A DNA stretch of 64,000 nt from Flagellimonas flava (GCF_900129665.1 NZ_FQWL01000005.1:62001-126000); one strand, 5' to 3'; positions 45,735 through 55,622 are shown, counted from the stretch's first letter. Translations and numbers: made by a program. Notes: generated by a model not told the origin, from the sequence alone.

Positions 45735-46898
45735 ATGGGTATTACACTAACAAAGGAAAGCAGCGATGTGATTCAGGTTTCATCTCCAGGACGGATTAAT
45801 CTCATTGGCGAGCATACGGATTACAATGACGGTTTTGTGCTACCCGCTGCCATAGACAAGCGAATTTATATGAGGCTTTCGAAGAATGGAACTAAGACCA
45901 CTTGTAGAATAAAAAGTAGGGGATTTGACAGTGTTTTGGTGGCCGACCTATTTAGTCTAAAACCGGGTACCGAGGGTTGGCACAACTATGTGCTGGGGGT
46001 GTTGAACGAGCTGCAACTGTTGACCCAAGGGCTTAAAGGCTTTGATTGTGAAATGTATACCGAGGTGCCTGCGGGTTCCGGAGTCAGTTCATCGGCCGCC
46101 CTTGAATGTGGGCTGGCCTATGGACTGAACGAGCTTTTTGAACTCGGGCTGAACAAATGGCAACTCATCAAACTGAGCCAACGTGCTGAACATAATTTCG
46201 TAGGAACCAAATGTGGCATCATGGACCAATTTTCATCGGTAATGGGCAAAAAGGACCATGCCATGTTGCTCGACTGCCAATCGTTGGATTTCGAATACAT
46301 CCCAACAAAACTGAATCCTTATGTCATTTTAATGCTGAACACTAATGTGACGCACAACCTTTCGACCAGTGGTTATAATACGAGACGAGAGGAAAGTGCA
46401 TCTGGATTAAAAATCATTACGGACCATTTTGGAGTAAAAAACTCATTTAGGGAAATCAATATGGAAATGGTGGAGGAATGTAGGGAGCTCTTGGGAGATG
46501 TGCGCTACAGAAGGTGCAGTTACATTTTGGAGGAAAACCAAAGGGTTCTCAAAGCTGCCAAAGCTCTCAAGAAAAATGACCTATTAGAATTGGGCGAGCT
46601 CTTGTACAGGTCACACAAAGGTCAAAGCGAAAAATATGAAGTGAGCTGTCCCGAACTTGATTTCTTGGTAGAATTTTCAAAAGGAACCAAAGAAATTCTG
46701 GGATCTAGAATGGTCGGTGGTGGTTTTGGAGGTTGTACGTTAAACCTTATCAATAAAGATGCGGTAGTTGACTATGTTGAAAGGGCCTCAATAGCCTATG
46801 AAAAAAAGTTCAAAATAAAGCTTTCACATTTTGTAACCGTGCCCAGTCAGGGTACTTCAATAACAAAACAAACATATGATGAGTTTAAATTTGGATGA
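45735..46898 (+). CDS. galK: Galactokinase
   Basis: 387-aa GHMP-family kinase phosphorylating alpha-D-galactose to galactose-1-phosphate, first step of the Leloir pathway. Signatures: SPGRINLIGEHTDYNDGFVLP (galactokinase motif, residues 17-37), PAGSGVSSSAALE (ATP-binding GHMP motif), KCGIMDQFSSVMG with the catalytic Asp, and MVGGGFGGCTLNL near the C-terminus. Starts with ATG 45735, 84 nt after the previous gene. Overlaps galT by 23 bp, so the two are translationally coupled. It shows that the locus delivers galactose to the cytoplasm. Confidence 0.97.
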   Translation: MGITLTKESSDVIQVSSPGRINLIGEHTDYNDGFVLPAAIDKRIYMRLSKNGTKTTCRIKSRGFDSVLVADLFSLKPGTEGWHNYVLGVLNELQLLTQGLKGFDCEMYTEVPAGSGVSSSAALECGLAYGLNELFELGLNKWQLIKLSQRAEHNFVGTKCGIMDQFSSVMGKKDHAMLLDCQSLDFEYIPTKLNPYVILMLNTNVTHNLSTSGYNTRREESASGLKIITDHFGVKNSFREINMEMVEECRELLGDVRYRRCSYILEENQRVLKAAKALKKNDLLELGELLYRSHKGQSEKYEVSCPELDFLVEFSKGTKEILGSRMVGGGFGGCTLNLINKDAVVDYVERASIAYEKKFKIKLSHFVTVPSQGTSITKQTYDEFKFG

Positions 46899-47925
46899 AC
46901 ACCCGCACAGAAGGCACAATATATTGACCGGTGAATGGGTCCTGGTCTCACCGCACCGTACCAAAAGACCTTGGCAGGGCAAACAGGAAGGAACGGTATC
47001 GGAAGAACGTCCAAAATATGATGAGAACTGCTATCTCTGCCCGGGCAACACACGAGCTAGCGGAGAGGTCAACCCTAATTACGAATCAACGTATAGTTTT
47101 ACCAACGATTTTTCTGCCCTCCTTTCCGATACTCCAGATGATGGGTATGAAGATGGGCTTTTGAGGGCAAGGAACGAGACCGGCATTTGCAAGGTAGTCT
47201 GTTTTTCCCCAAACCATTCGTTGACCCTTCCGCTGATGAAAATAGAGGCCATTGAAAAAGTGATCGGTCTGTGGCAGAAAGAGTATACCGAATTGGGGGC
47301 AATGGAAAACATCAACCATGTTCAGATATTCGAAAACAAAGGAGAATTGATGGGCTGCAGCAACCCACATCCCCATGGGCAGATATGGGCACAATGTTCC
47401 GTGCCACAGGAAGTTGAGAAAAAATCGCGCCAACAACTTCATTATTGGAGGAAAAACGGTGCTAGTCTTTTACAGGATTATTTGATACAGGAAATCCATC
47501 TCAATGAGCGGATCGTTGCACAGAACGAAGACTTTTTGGCCCTTGTCCCCTTTTGGGCGGTATGGCCGTATGAAGTCATGATTGCCCCAAAAAAGCACTA
47601 CCAAAACATCGAACAACTGGCTAAGAGCGAAAGGACAGGTTTTGCCGAAATCATCAAAGAGGTCACCATAAAATATGACAATCTTTTTGAGACCCCGTTC
47701 CCCTACTCCATGGGAATTCATCAGGCTCCCACTGACGGGGCGGGCCATGAAGAATGGCATTTCCATATGTCCTTCTATCCCCCGTTGTTGCGTTCGGCAA
47801 CGGTAAGGAAATTCATGGTCGGCTATGAAATGTTCGCCAACCCGCAACGTGACATTACCGTGGAACAGGCGGCGCAGACCCTCAGAAAACTTTCAAACGA
47901 GCACTATAGCCAAAAATCCGATTAA
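46876..47925 (+). CDS. galT: Galactose-1-phosphate uridylyltransferase
   Basis: 349 aa. Transfers UMP from UDP-glucose to galactose-1-phosphate. The zinc site is seen in CYLCPGNTRASGEVNP and the nucleophilic His in GCSNPHPHGQIWAQ. EWHFHMSFYPPLLR is the C-terminal conserved block. The start ATG lies inside galK. The LacI-type regulator begins 1 nt after its stop. The UDP-galactose 4-epimerase needed to complete the Leloir cycle is not in this window. Confidence 0.97.
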   Translation: MMSLNLDEHPHRRHNILTGEWVLVSPHRTKRPWQGKQEGTVSEERPKYDENCYLCPGNTRASGEVNPNYESTYSFTNDFSALLSDTPDDGYEDGLLRARNETGICKVVCFSPNHSLTLPLMKIEAIEKVIGLWQKEYTELGAMENINHVQIFENKGELMGCSNPHPHGQIWAQCSVPQEVEKKSRQQLHYWRKNGASLLQDYLIQEIHLNERIVAQNEDFLALVPFWAVWPYEVMIAPKKHYQNIEQLAKSERTGFAEIIKEVTIKYDNLFETPFPYSMGIHQAPTDGAGHEEWHFHMSFYPPLLRSATVRKFMVGYEMFANPQRDITVEQAAQTLRKLSNEHYSQKSD

Positions 47926-47926
47926 G

Positions 47927-48952
47927 ATGCCCAAGATGACAACCATAAAAGAAGTGGCACAATTTCTAAAGGTTTCGCCGTCCACAATATCAAAAGCGCT
48001 CAGTGACAGTCCAGAAATCAGCCAATCAACAAAGCAGAGGGTTCGGGAAACCGCCGAAGCTTTAAGCTATGTACCCAATCACTATGCCCGTAGTCTGAAG
48101 TCCAAAACTACCCGGACCATAGGGATCATGGTACCCAATGTGATTGATGATTTTTTTGCAAAAGTATTGCATGGAATAGAGAAAGAGGCATCAAAATATG
48201 GATTCACACTCCTGGTCACTTTTTCCAACGACCGAAAAAAGGATGAATATAAAAACCTGTTGTCATTGATCAATCATAGTGTGGATGGGATTCTGATCTC
48301 CTTTTCAAAGGAAACACAGAAGTCGAATGACTACAGTAGCATCAGAAACATATTGAACTATGGGTTGCCCATGGTGATGTTTGACCGGATTCACGGGGAA
48401 CTGCCCATCGATTCGGTGACCATTGACGATTTCAATGGGGCCTTGATCGCCACGGAATACCTGCACAGGTCCGGATGTAAAAAAATTGCCTTTTTATCCC
48501 CGATAGCAAACACGAGCGTGGGACGGTCACGTAAGGCAGGCTACCTGTCGGCACTCAAATCCATGGGACCGAAATCGAATACCTCTTTTTCCATCGAGTT
48601 CAGCGACTATGCCAAGTTCAAGAAAACGTTCTCGGGTGCAATGGCGAAACATGGTTTTGATGGCATCTTGGCGGCAGATGAACTTTCTGCCGTTTATGCT
48701 CTGAACACCTTGCAACAATTGGGGCATAAAGTCCCCAAAAAAGCATCAGTGATTGGTTTTACAAACGGGCCCATGGCGCAGGCCTCCCATCCTGCCCTAA
48801 GTGTGGTTTCCCAGCATGCCGAAAGAATTGGACGAATGTCCCTCCGATTGATTAGGGATATACTTATTAACCCGCAACGGGAAAACAAAAGAATCGTCAT
48901 ACGACCAGAATTGGTATTAAGGGATTCCACAAAAAAAATGAAACAAAAATGA
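47927..48952 (+). CDS. LacI-family transcriptional regulator
   Basis: 341 aa from ATG 47927 (ATG 47936 is also possible). N-terminal HTH TTIKEVAQFLKVSPSTISKA, hinge YVPNHYARSLKSK, then a periplasmic-binding-protein-like sensor domain (about 60-335: TIGIMVPNVIDDFFAKVLHG, then DGILISF). Same strand and 1-nt gap to galT, so it is part of the gal operon. It likely senses a sugar of the locus and controls galK-galT and the symporter. I could not find a convincing palindromic operator near 45660-45735 or 48953-49091. Confidence 0.95.
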   Translation: MPKMTTIKEVAQFLKVSPSTISKALSDSPEISQSTKQRVRETAEALSYVPNHYARSLKSKTTRTIGIMVPNVIDDFFAKVLHGIEKEASKYGFTLLVTFSNDRKKDEYKNLLSLINHSVDGILISFSKETQKSNDYSSIRNILNYGLPMVMFDRIHGELPIDSVTIDDFNGALIATEYLHRSGCKKIAFLSPIANTSVGRSRKAGYLSALKSMGPKSNTSFSIEFSDYAKFKKTFSGAMAKHGFDGILAADELSAVYALNTLQQLGHKVPKKASVIGFTNGPMAQASHPALSVVSQHAERIGRMSLRLIRDILINPQRENKRIVIRPELVLRDSTKKMKQK

Positions 48953-49091
48953 ATGGGATGGGGATAGCGGCAAAGGGGAACATATCCCGGTTTTTCTTGG
49001 GAGGAACCTGTACGAATCCCAGAGCTGAGCACATAGACTTCAGAACAGTAAAACAACTAAATCATTAATAAAATCAATTGTAAATAAAACA

Positions 49092-50753
49092 ATGAACACT
49101 TTATTTGAATTTTTGGACTATACCGTTTTTGTCTGTTATGCCCTGTTGATATTAGGTGTCGGGCTGTGGGTCTCAAGAACCAAAAAAGGGCAAGAAAAAA
49201 ATGCAGAGGACTATTTTTTAGCCAGTAGGTCTTTACCTTGGTGGGCCATTGGGGCCTCATTGATTGCCGCCAATATCTCCGCTGAACAATTTATTGGAAT
49301 GTCGGGTTCCGGTTTTGCCTTAGGCCTAGGTATCGCCTCTTATGAATGGATGGGTGCAGTTACACTTTTGGTCGTTGGCAAGTATTTCCTGCCCATTTTT
49401 ATTGACAAGGGACTCTATACCATCCCTGAGTTTGTGGAAAAGCGCTTTTCCACAAATTTGAAGACCATATTGGCCGTGTTTTGGATTGCCCTCTATGTCT
49501 TCGTAAACCTTACTTCAGTACTCTATTTAGGGGGATTGGCCCTCGAGACCATTCTGGGAATAAATATAGTATACGCCATTGTTGGGCTAGCACTTTTTGC
49601 TGCGGCCTATTCGCTTTATGGAGGGTTGTCGGCGGTAGCTTGGACTGATATCATCCAGGTGATCTTTTTGGTGTTTGGAGGACTGGTGACCACCTATTTG
49701 GCCTTGGACAGTGCCTCGGGAGGCCAAGGAGTCTTGGCCGGACTCCATAATATTTTCGAAGCGGCCCCAAATCATTTTGACATGATCTTGGACAAGTCCA
49801 ATCCCGAATATATCAACCTTCCCGGGATTGGAGTTTTGGTAGGTGGCATGTGGGTGGCAAATCTTTACTATTGGGGTTTCAACCAATACATTATACAACG
49901 CACCCTGGCGGCAAAATCATTGCGCGAATCGCAAAAAGGCATCCTTTTTGCGGCGGGACTTAAGCTAATTATTCCTTTAGTTGTCGTGATACCGGGTATT
50001 GCCGCCTATGTAATTGTGAATGACCCACAAATGTTGGCTAGTTTAGGCGAAAACGGCGTCGCCAACATTCCCTCATCCGGTGCATCGGATAAGGCCTACC
50101 CCTGGTTGATGCAGTTTTTGCCCACGGGACTTAAGGGAGTGGCCGTGGCCGCCTTGGCAGCCGCAATCGTTTCCTCCTTGGCTTCCATGTTGAACTCCAC
50201 ATCGACGATTTTTACCATGGATATCTACCGTCAATATTTCAACAGGCATGCAAATGATCGCGCCACTGTAAACGTGGGGCGTTTATCCGCTGGTGTTGCC
50301 CTTGCGATTGCGGTGGCAATCGCCCCTATACTGGATGGTCTTGACCAGGCATTTCAATTCATACAAGAATATACAGGTATCGTAAGCCCTGGGATTTTGG
50401 CTGTTTTTCTATTGGGGCTTTTCTGGAAAAAGACTACCAATCGAGGGGCCATAGTTGGCGCTTTGGCTTCCATCCCCATTGCGATGTTCTTCAAGGTGGG
50501 CCCGAAAGGGTGGGCGGCAGGCAGTGCATTCGAATCTTGGTTTCCGACATTGCCATGGATGGATCAAATGGGACTTACTTGTCTCGGCACCATGTCGATC
50601 ATCGCCCTGGTAAGTTACCTTCAGAAAAAAGGGGAGAATGATGTAAAGGGCATTGCCCTATCCAAGGAAACATTTAAAACCAGCCCCTTGTTCAATATTG
50701 GGAGCTTTGCCATTTTGGTTGTCCTAGCGGTTGTATATGCCCTGTTTTGGTAG
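49092..50753 (+). CDS. Sodium/solute symporter (SSS family), probable sugar uptake
   Basis: 553-aa inner-membrane carrier with about 14 hydrophobic segments. SSS signatures: LASRSLPWWAIGASLIAANI with AEQFIGMSGSGF (sodium/substrate region), AYSLYGGLSAVAWTDIIQ, and NQYIIQRTLAAKSL, as in SGLT-like sugar transporters. It lies between the LacI regulator and a GH2 enzyme, so galactose or a galactose-containing saccharide is the likely cargo. Sodium coupling fits a marine host. Confidence 0.95.
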   Translation: MNTLFEFLDYTVFVCYALLILGVGLWVSRTKKGQEKNAEDYFLASRSLPWWAIGASLIAANISAEQFIGMSGSGFALGLGIASYEWMGAVTLLVVGKYFLPIFIDKGLYTIPEFVEKRFSTNLKTILAVFWIALYVFVNLTSVLYLGGLALETILGINIVYAIVGLALFAAAYSLYGGLSAVAWTDIIQVIFLVFGGLVTTYLALDSASGGQGVLAGLHNIFEAAPNHFDMILDKSNPEYINLPGIGVLVGGMWVANLYYWGFNQYIIQRTLAAKSLRESQKGILFAAGLKLIIPLVVVIPGIAAYVIVNDPQMLASLGENGVANIPSSGASDKAYPWLMQFLPTGLKGVAVAALAAAIVSSLASMLNSTSTIFTMDIYRQYFNRHANDRATVNVGRLSAGVALAIAVAIAPILDGLDQAFQFIQEYTGIVSPGILAVFLLGLFWKKTTNRGAIVGALASIPIAMFFKVGPKGWAAGSAFESWFPTLPWMDQMGLTCLGTMSIIALVSYLQKKGENDVKGIALSKETFKTSPLFNIGSFAILVVLAVVYALFW

Positions 50754-50888
50754 GGCAGATGACACAAAACCAAACGCAGTTCAAAATGGATATGAAATTG
50801 GAAATTTTCCACCGAACACAAAATCAATAGAATAGGTCAAACCGTACCCTGAAAAAAAGCAATCAAGGGGACTTTCTTAAAAAACAAT

Positions 50889-53300
50889 ATGATACATAAA
50901 ATTCCAGTTGCCCTTATTTCCTTTCTGCTGGTAATCTCTTGTAGTGAAGTTGAAATGGGGCACGAAAAAAGATCCAAAACACTTTTGAACAAAAATTGGG
51001 GCTATACTGAGGTACCCTATGATGAGCCTTCAAAAATACCAGATGACACCGAATGGGAAACAGTCGACTTGCCCCATACCTGGAACGATGAGGACACCGT
51101 TGATAATTTACCCGGCTACAGAAGATCGGCAAGTTGGTACAGAAAAGATGTTCCAATCGATGGGATACACACGAACCAACGGTACATCCTATATTTTGAA
51201 GGAGCCAACATCACCACAACCGTGTATATCAATGGTATGAATGCCGGTGAGCACATTGGAGGGTACTTGGGGTTCGAAGTGGACATGACCCCATTTGTAA
51301 AAAAAGGAACAAACGAGGTCATGGTTCGTGTGGACAACGGGTATTACAAAGATATCATTCCCTCACAAAAAAGCGACTTTTTCATTTATGGAGGTATCAC
51401 CAGAGATGTTTGGCTATTGCAAAAACCCAAATTGGCCCTAGGTAAGGTAAAAGTGACCACGCCTACGGTCTCCCATTCGAATGCTTCCCTAAAAATCGAT
51501 GTCCCAATCGAGGGAACACGGGGAAATACCGATCTGTTCTTAAAAACTATTTTACGGGACCCTGAGGGAAAGGAGGTGGTTTCAAGGATACAAAAAGTCG
51601 TAAATGACAATGATTCCATGGTCATCCCTCAAGTTCGAAACCCTAAATTATGGGATATCGATAGTCCCCATTTGTATGAAGTTGCCATTCAATTGTGGGA
51701 AAATGAAACCCTGATTGATGAAGTAAACGAAAGGGTCGGTTTCCGTTGGTTTGAGTTTAAGGAAAATGGACCGTTTTATCTAAACGGCAAACGGGTTTTG
51801 TTGCGGGGCACACATCGCCATGAAGAACATGCCGGGGTCGGAGCGGCAATGAGCAACCAACAGCATCGAAAGGACATGGAACTTATCAAAGAAATGGGAG
51901 CAAATTTTGTTCGTTTGGCCCACTACCCCCAGGACCCAGAGGTGTATCGGGCGTGTGATGAACTGGGACTTCTGGTCTGGGATGAACTACCTTGGTGCCG
52001 TGGAGGCCTTGGAGGGGAAGTGTGGCAAAAAAACACAAAAAACATGCTCAAGGAGATGATAGGGCAAAATGGCAACCATCCCAGTGTCATCATTTGGTCC
52101 TTGGGCAACGAAATGTACTGGCTACCAGATTTTGAAGGTGGAGATGACACAGCAAAAATGAATATATTTTTAAAAGAATTGAATACCATTGCCCATACCA
52201 TGGATCCCACAAGAAAAACGGCCATTCGCAAATATTATGAGGGAGCCCAATTGGTCGATGTCTTTTCACCATCCATATGGTCCGGTTGGTATTCGGGGAG
52301 CTACAAGAGCTATCGGAAGGCATTGGATACCTACAAGCCCCAATACAAACACTTTTTACATGCTGAGTATGGCGGTTCAAGTCATGTTGGCAGGCATTCA
52401 GAAAATCCAATCACCGGAGAAGGTATGATATCGTCTGATGGATGGGAGGAAGCCATTGTTCAGACCAATGTGGCAAATATTGCCCAAATTGGAGATTGGA
52501 GCGAAAATTATATCGTAGACCTTTTCGATTGGCATTTAAGGATTACCGAAACCGATTCCACCTTTGTGGGCAACGCACAGTGGGCATTCAAGGATTTTGG
52601 AACACCCTTACGCCCCGAGAACGACATTCCATACATCAACCAAAAGGGATTGGTGGACCGCAATGGAAATCCTAAAGATGCCTTTTACGTATTCAAGAGT
52701 TACTGGGCCAAAGCACCTTTTGTCCATATCGAATCACATACCTGGACCGAACGCCAGGGCCCAGAAGGATTGGCCAGAAATATTTCCGTTTTTGGCAATT
52801 GCAATGAAGTGACCCTAACCCACAATGGAAAAAGTCTGGGCACAAAAAAAAGGAATATGGCCCTTTTTCCGGCTTCGGGCCTAAATTGGGATGTAACATT
52901 TGTTTCTGGCGACAACATATTAGTCGCCGAGGGTAAGGACAGGAACGGAAATAGTGTTAAAGACGTTTTGGAAATCACTTATAGACACATTAAGAACGGT
53001 CCCGCCAAGAAGCTGATACTTTCATCCAAAAGGTTGCCCAACGGGAATTTTTTGCTTACTGCAACGGCCGTGGATGACAAAGGACTTAGGTGCCTGGACT
53101 ATGAGGAGAAAGTATACTTCCAGTGTTTGGAAGGTGGCACTACCCTAAAAAACCAAGGCACGCCAACCGGAAGCGAAATCATTGCCATGTCAAATGGAAA
53201 GGCTTCCATTGAGGTTGTTCCGGACCAAACCACCAAAAATTTGAAATTTATGGTATTAAATCAAAACTTCAAGGGTACGTATTTGACCGTTGAAAAATAA
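50889..53300 (+). CDS. GH2 family beta-glycosidase, lipoprotein
   Basis: 803 aa. Lipoprotein signal with lipobox VISC (Cys18). GH2 order: sugar-binding jelly roll (about 35-180: LPHTWNDEDT, GGITRDVWL), immunoglobulin-like domain, TIM barrel (about 295-600), C-terminal sandwich domains. Acid/base E408 is in IIWSLGNEMYW and nucleophile E493 in HAEYGGS. Likely beta-galactosidase given the gal neighbours, although GH2 also includes beta-glucuronidases and mannosidases. Last gene of the galactose block; no clear terminator follows. Confidence 0.94.
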   Translation: MIHKIPVALISFLLVISCSEVEMGHEKRSKTLLNKNWGYTEVPYDEPSKIPDDTEWETVDLPHTWNDEDTVDNLPGYRRSASWYRKDVPIDGIHTNQRYILYFEGANITTTVYINGMNAGEHIGGYLGFEVDMTPFVKKGTNEVMVRVDNGYYKDIIPSQKSDFFIYGGITRDVWLLQKPKLALGKVKVTTPTVSHSNASLKIDVPIEGTRGNTDLFLKTILRDPEGKEVVSRIQKVVNDNDSMVIPQVRNPKLWDIDSPHLYEVAIQLWENETLIDEVNERVGFRWFEFKENGPFYLNGKRVLLRGTHRHEEHAGVGAAMSNQQHRKDMELIKEMGANFVRLAHYPQDPEVYRACDELGLLVWDELPWCRGGLGGEVWQKNTKNMLKEMIGQNGNHPSVIIWSLGNEMYWLPDFEGGDDTAKMNIFLKELNTIAHTMDPTRKTAIRKYYEGAQLVDVFSPSIWSGWYSGSYKSYRKALDTYKPQYKHFLHAEYGGSSHVGRHSENPITGEGMISSDGWEEAIVQTNVANIAQIGDWSENYIVDLFDWHLRITETDSTFVGNAQWAFKDFGTPLRPENDIPYINQKGLVDRNGNPKDAFYVFKSYWAKAPFVHIESHTWTERQGPEGLARNISVFGNCNEVTLTHNGKSLGTKKRNMALFPASGLNWDVTFVSGDNILVAEGKDRNGNSVKDVLEITYRHIKNGPAKKLILSSKRLPNGNFLLTATAVDDKGLRCLDYEEKVYFQCLEGGTTLKNQGTPTGSEIIAMSNGKASIEVVPDQTTKNLKFMVLNQNFKGTYLTVEK

Positions 53301-53444
53301 TTGATACGTTTTTTAATCCCTATGCTGGAGGATGGGAATTGCGCCCAATAGGTTCAATTCATTACTTTTAAAGTGGGTAAAGTCAAAGGGGGACAGAAGG
53401 TGTATATTAAATTGGGGCTGCCCCGTATCAAACCTTAAAGTGTA

Positions 53445-53873
53445 ATGGTAAACGCAATCAAAAAAAACAGACTTTTGGTTTTTTCGACGATGATTGTAAT
53501 CATCGGAGTATTGATTTTTAATGTATTCCAGTATTCCGCCAGTTACGGTATAGTCGAAATCAACAATATAAACTCCCTGTTTTTGGTGCCCTTCATACTA
53601 TTGGTCTATGGGCTTGGAATGGCTTTGGGCACGGTCAAGGGCCAAGACGAAATTGAACGGGTCTATCAAAACCAACTTTCAAAACGGGAGCGGGAAGTCA
53701 TCAAACTCATTAGCGCGGGCAAGCAGAACCAGGAAATCGCGGATGAACTGTTTGTGGACTTGAGCACTATTAAGTCCCACATCAACAGAATTTACAAAAA
53801 GACAGGAATGAAAAACCGAAAAGAACTTCGGTTTTACGGTAAAGAGGCCATGGAGAGGTTTGGAAACCCGTAA
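53445..53873 (+). CDS. Membrane-anchored LuxR-type HTH protein
   Basis: 142 aa. Two N-terminal hydrophobic segments (about residues 9-27 and 42-62) followed by a LuxR/GerE helix-turn-helix: LSKREREVIKLISAGKQNQE, then LFVDLSTIKSHINRIYKK. There is no receiver domain, so it is a one-component, membrane-tethered regulator of unknown signal. A DUF4199 gene follows, a pairing seen commonly in flavobacteria. Confidence 0.9.
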   Translation: MVNAIKKNRLLVFSTMIVIIGVLIFNVFQYSASYGIVEINNINSLFLVPFILLVYGLGMALGTVKGQDEIERVYQNQLSKREREVIKLISAGKQNQEIADELFVDLSTIKSHINRIYKKTGMKNRKELRFYGKEAMERFGNP

Positions 53874-53953
53874 ATCCATCCTTTTTTCCAACCCTTTTTA
53901 CTTGATGCTTAGCGTTTTGTCCGTGAATTTTGTGGAAAACAAAACACAAAAAA

Positions 53954-54487
53954 ATGGAAAGACTAAAGACCCCCATGGTATACGGATTAGCAGTCGCCCT
54001 TGCCGGGAGCGTACTCATGCTGACATTGATCGCGCTGAACCTGATCGGGCCCAAAGCCATAGCGTTGGAAACCGAAATGACGGGAGGGACCATCCTCTTT
54101 TTGATGCTTTACCTTTTCTTGCTGTTTGGCATATACTTTGCCATCAAAAAAAGGAAGGAGGCACTTGGGAGCGGTATCCCGTTCAAGGAGGCCATCGTTC
54201 AGGGGTTGGTGGTAAGCTTTGCCACAGCTCTTTTCAGCGTGGTCCTTACCATAGTTTTCTATGAACTGTTGTATCCCTCCTATGTGGCCGAGACCATTGA
54301 AGCTCTAAAACTGAAAATGGAGGCCATGGGCGTTCCAACTGGCAAACTAATAGCCAAACTGGAAGAAAAGGAGGCGTACTTCAGCACTTCCTCACAAAGC
54401 CTGTTTTCCTTTGTTGGAAACCTTATAACCGGTACTGCCTTCACATTGCTGTTGAGCTTCTTCCTAAAATCCAATACCAAGAAATGA
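53954..54487 (+). CDS. DUF4199 membrane protein
   Basis: 177-aa inner-membrane protein with four hydrophobic segments and a short central helix pair (ALKLKMEAMGVPTGKLIAKL), the pattern of DUF4199. Function unknown. The ATG at 53954 is preferred over a TTG at 53930. Its stop overlaps the start of the broken DUF1801 gene (ATGA). Confidence 0.87.
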   Translation: MERLKTPMVYGLAVALAGSVLMLTLIALNLIGPKAIALETEMTGGTILFLMLYLFLLFGIYFAIKKRKEALGSGIPFKEAIVQGLVVSFATALFSVVLTIVFYELLYPSYVAETIEALKLKMEAMGVPTGKLIAKLEEKEAYFSTSSQSLFSFVGNLITGTAFTLLLSFFLKSNTKK

Positions 54488-54821
54488 GCCTTAATCCCCA
54501 AATAACCGATTACATAGCCCAGCAACCCCTGACCAAATTATTGTCCTGGAGAAGCTCAGGGAGCTTATCCATCAGACTGTGGAAGATGTGGGGGAGGAAC
54601 TGAAATGGAAAATGCCCGTATTCAACAACGGAAAAGATTTTGCATATCTTAGATTTTCCAAGAACCATATTACGCTGGGGTTTTACAACATAGATAAACT
54701 AAGGGACCCGGATAATCCGTTGGAAGGGAATGGAAACACGCTAAGGCACATTAAATTAACTAGCTTGGATGCGGAGCTTAAGGGACAGATAGCCCAATGG
54801 TTGGCGGAATTAACGGCATAG
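54484..54821 (+). pseudogene. DUF1801 protein with a one-base frameshift
   Basis: ATG 54484 begins MSLNPQITDYIAQQP, a normal DUF1801 opening. In the C run at 54526-54529 a base is missing. Inserting one C restores QQPPDQIIVLEKLRELIHQ joined to VEDVGEELKWKMPVFNNGKD, which runs on to the stop at 54821. The downstream part has family blocks (FAYLRF, LGFYN). It is either a real frameshift or a sequencing error in the homopolymer. Members of this family are small cytoplasmic proteins of uncertain function. Confidence 0.8.
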
Positions 54822-54865
54822 GCACCATGCCAATAAGACACTGATGGGATACTAAAGGGAAATAA

Positions 54866-55546
54866 ATGAAAATGATGCTGACATATGTAGGTCTATTGAC
54901 CTGGTTGGTCTCCTGCAAGATGACAAACGAACGTGTGCATACCAAGCTGCAACCCAACATTTACCAGATCAACAACCAGTATTTTTATGGAGAAAAGGTG
55001 CATACATATCTCATCGAGTTGAAGGATCAAGTGTTGCTTTTTGATATTCCCACATATTCGGAAGATGTAAAGAGGTTTATAACATCTTTTGACAAACCTG
55101 TAATCGCCATACTCTCCCACGGGTCCTGCGGAATAGTGGATGGAACCAAATGGCAAAAAGAGATTGGCCTTACTGTCCATGCCCATATAGACGACACCGA
55201 CCATCCATGGTTGCGGATGGCCCCGGATGTCTTCTTTGCACAGATGCCCAATTTCGGTGGGAATTTCGAAGTGATCCATACCCCGGGACATAGTGCGGGG
55301 GCAATTTGTCTGTTGGAAAAAGAATCGAAATCCCTTTTTACAGGTGATACATTTTATGGCAATAAAAATGGAGAAATCAGAGACTTTACAAGAGAGCGTT
55401 CAGAAGACTATGAAAATCCAGCGGACAGAATCGAGAGTTGTAAAAAGCTCTTAAATTATGATTTTGAAAACGTATATCCTTTCCATTATACATCCATTAT
55501 TGGAGAGGGAAAGCAAAGATTGGAAAAGTACCTCGAAAATTTATAG
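54866..55546 (+). CDS. Metallo-beta-lactamase-fold lipoprotein with altered zinc site
   Basis: 226 aa. Lipoprotein-like signal (LVSC, Cys17), then an MBL fold. The first zinc motif HxHxDH is replaced by SHGSCGIVDG (only H85 remains). Later ligands are kept: H141 in HTPGHSAGA, D161 in FTGDTFY and H207 in YPFHYTS. One metal may therefore still bind, through D161 and H207. Hydrolase activity is uncertain. It does not form a close operon with its neighbours. Confidence 0.85.
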   Translation: MKMMLTYVGLLTWLVSCKMTNERVHTKLQPNIYQINNQYFYGEKVHTYLIELKDQVLLFDIPTYSEDVKRFITSFDKPVIAILSHGSCGIVDGTKWQKEIGLTVHAHIDDTDHPWLRMAPDVFFAQMPNFGGNFEVIHTPGHSAGAICLLEKESKSLFTGDTFYGNKNGEIRDFTRERSEDYENPADRIESCKKLLNYDFENVYPFHYTSIIGEGKQRLEKYLENL

Positions 55547-55596
55547 CGCTACTTTTAGGCTATTTTCTATTCACGAAACCAGTGTGTTTATCATGG

Positions 55597-55622
55597 GCTC
55601 AAAAAACCAACCTTTTTTGGGC
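55597..55622 (+). terminator. Terminator-like hairpin after the MBL gene
   Basis: GCTCAAAAAA, CCAACC, TTTTTTGGGC: a 10-bp stem with a T-G pair and a T6 run in the stem. Confidence 0.55.

Noticed and set aside
45650..45735. LacI operator ahead of galK
   Set aside because: The gap contains TTGTAACAATCGATAA-like sequence but no convincing palindrome, and no matching copy was found ahead of the symporter or GH2 genes.
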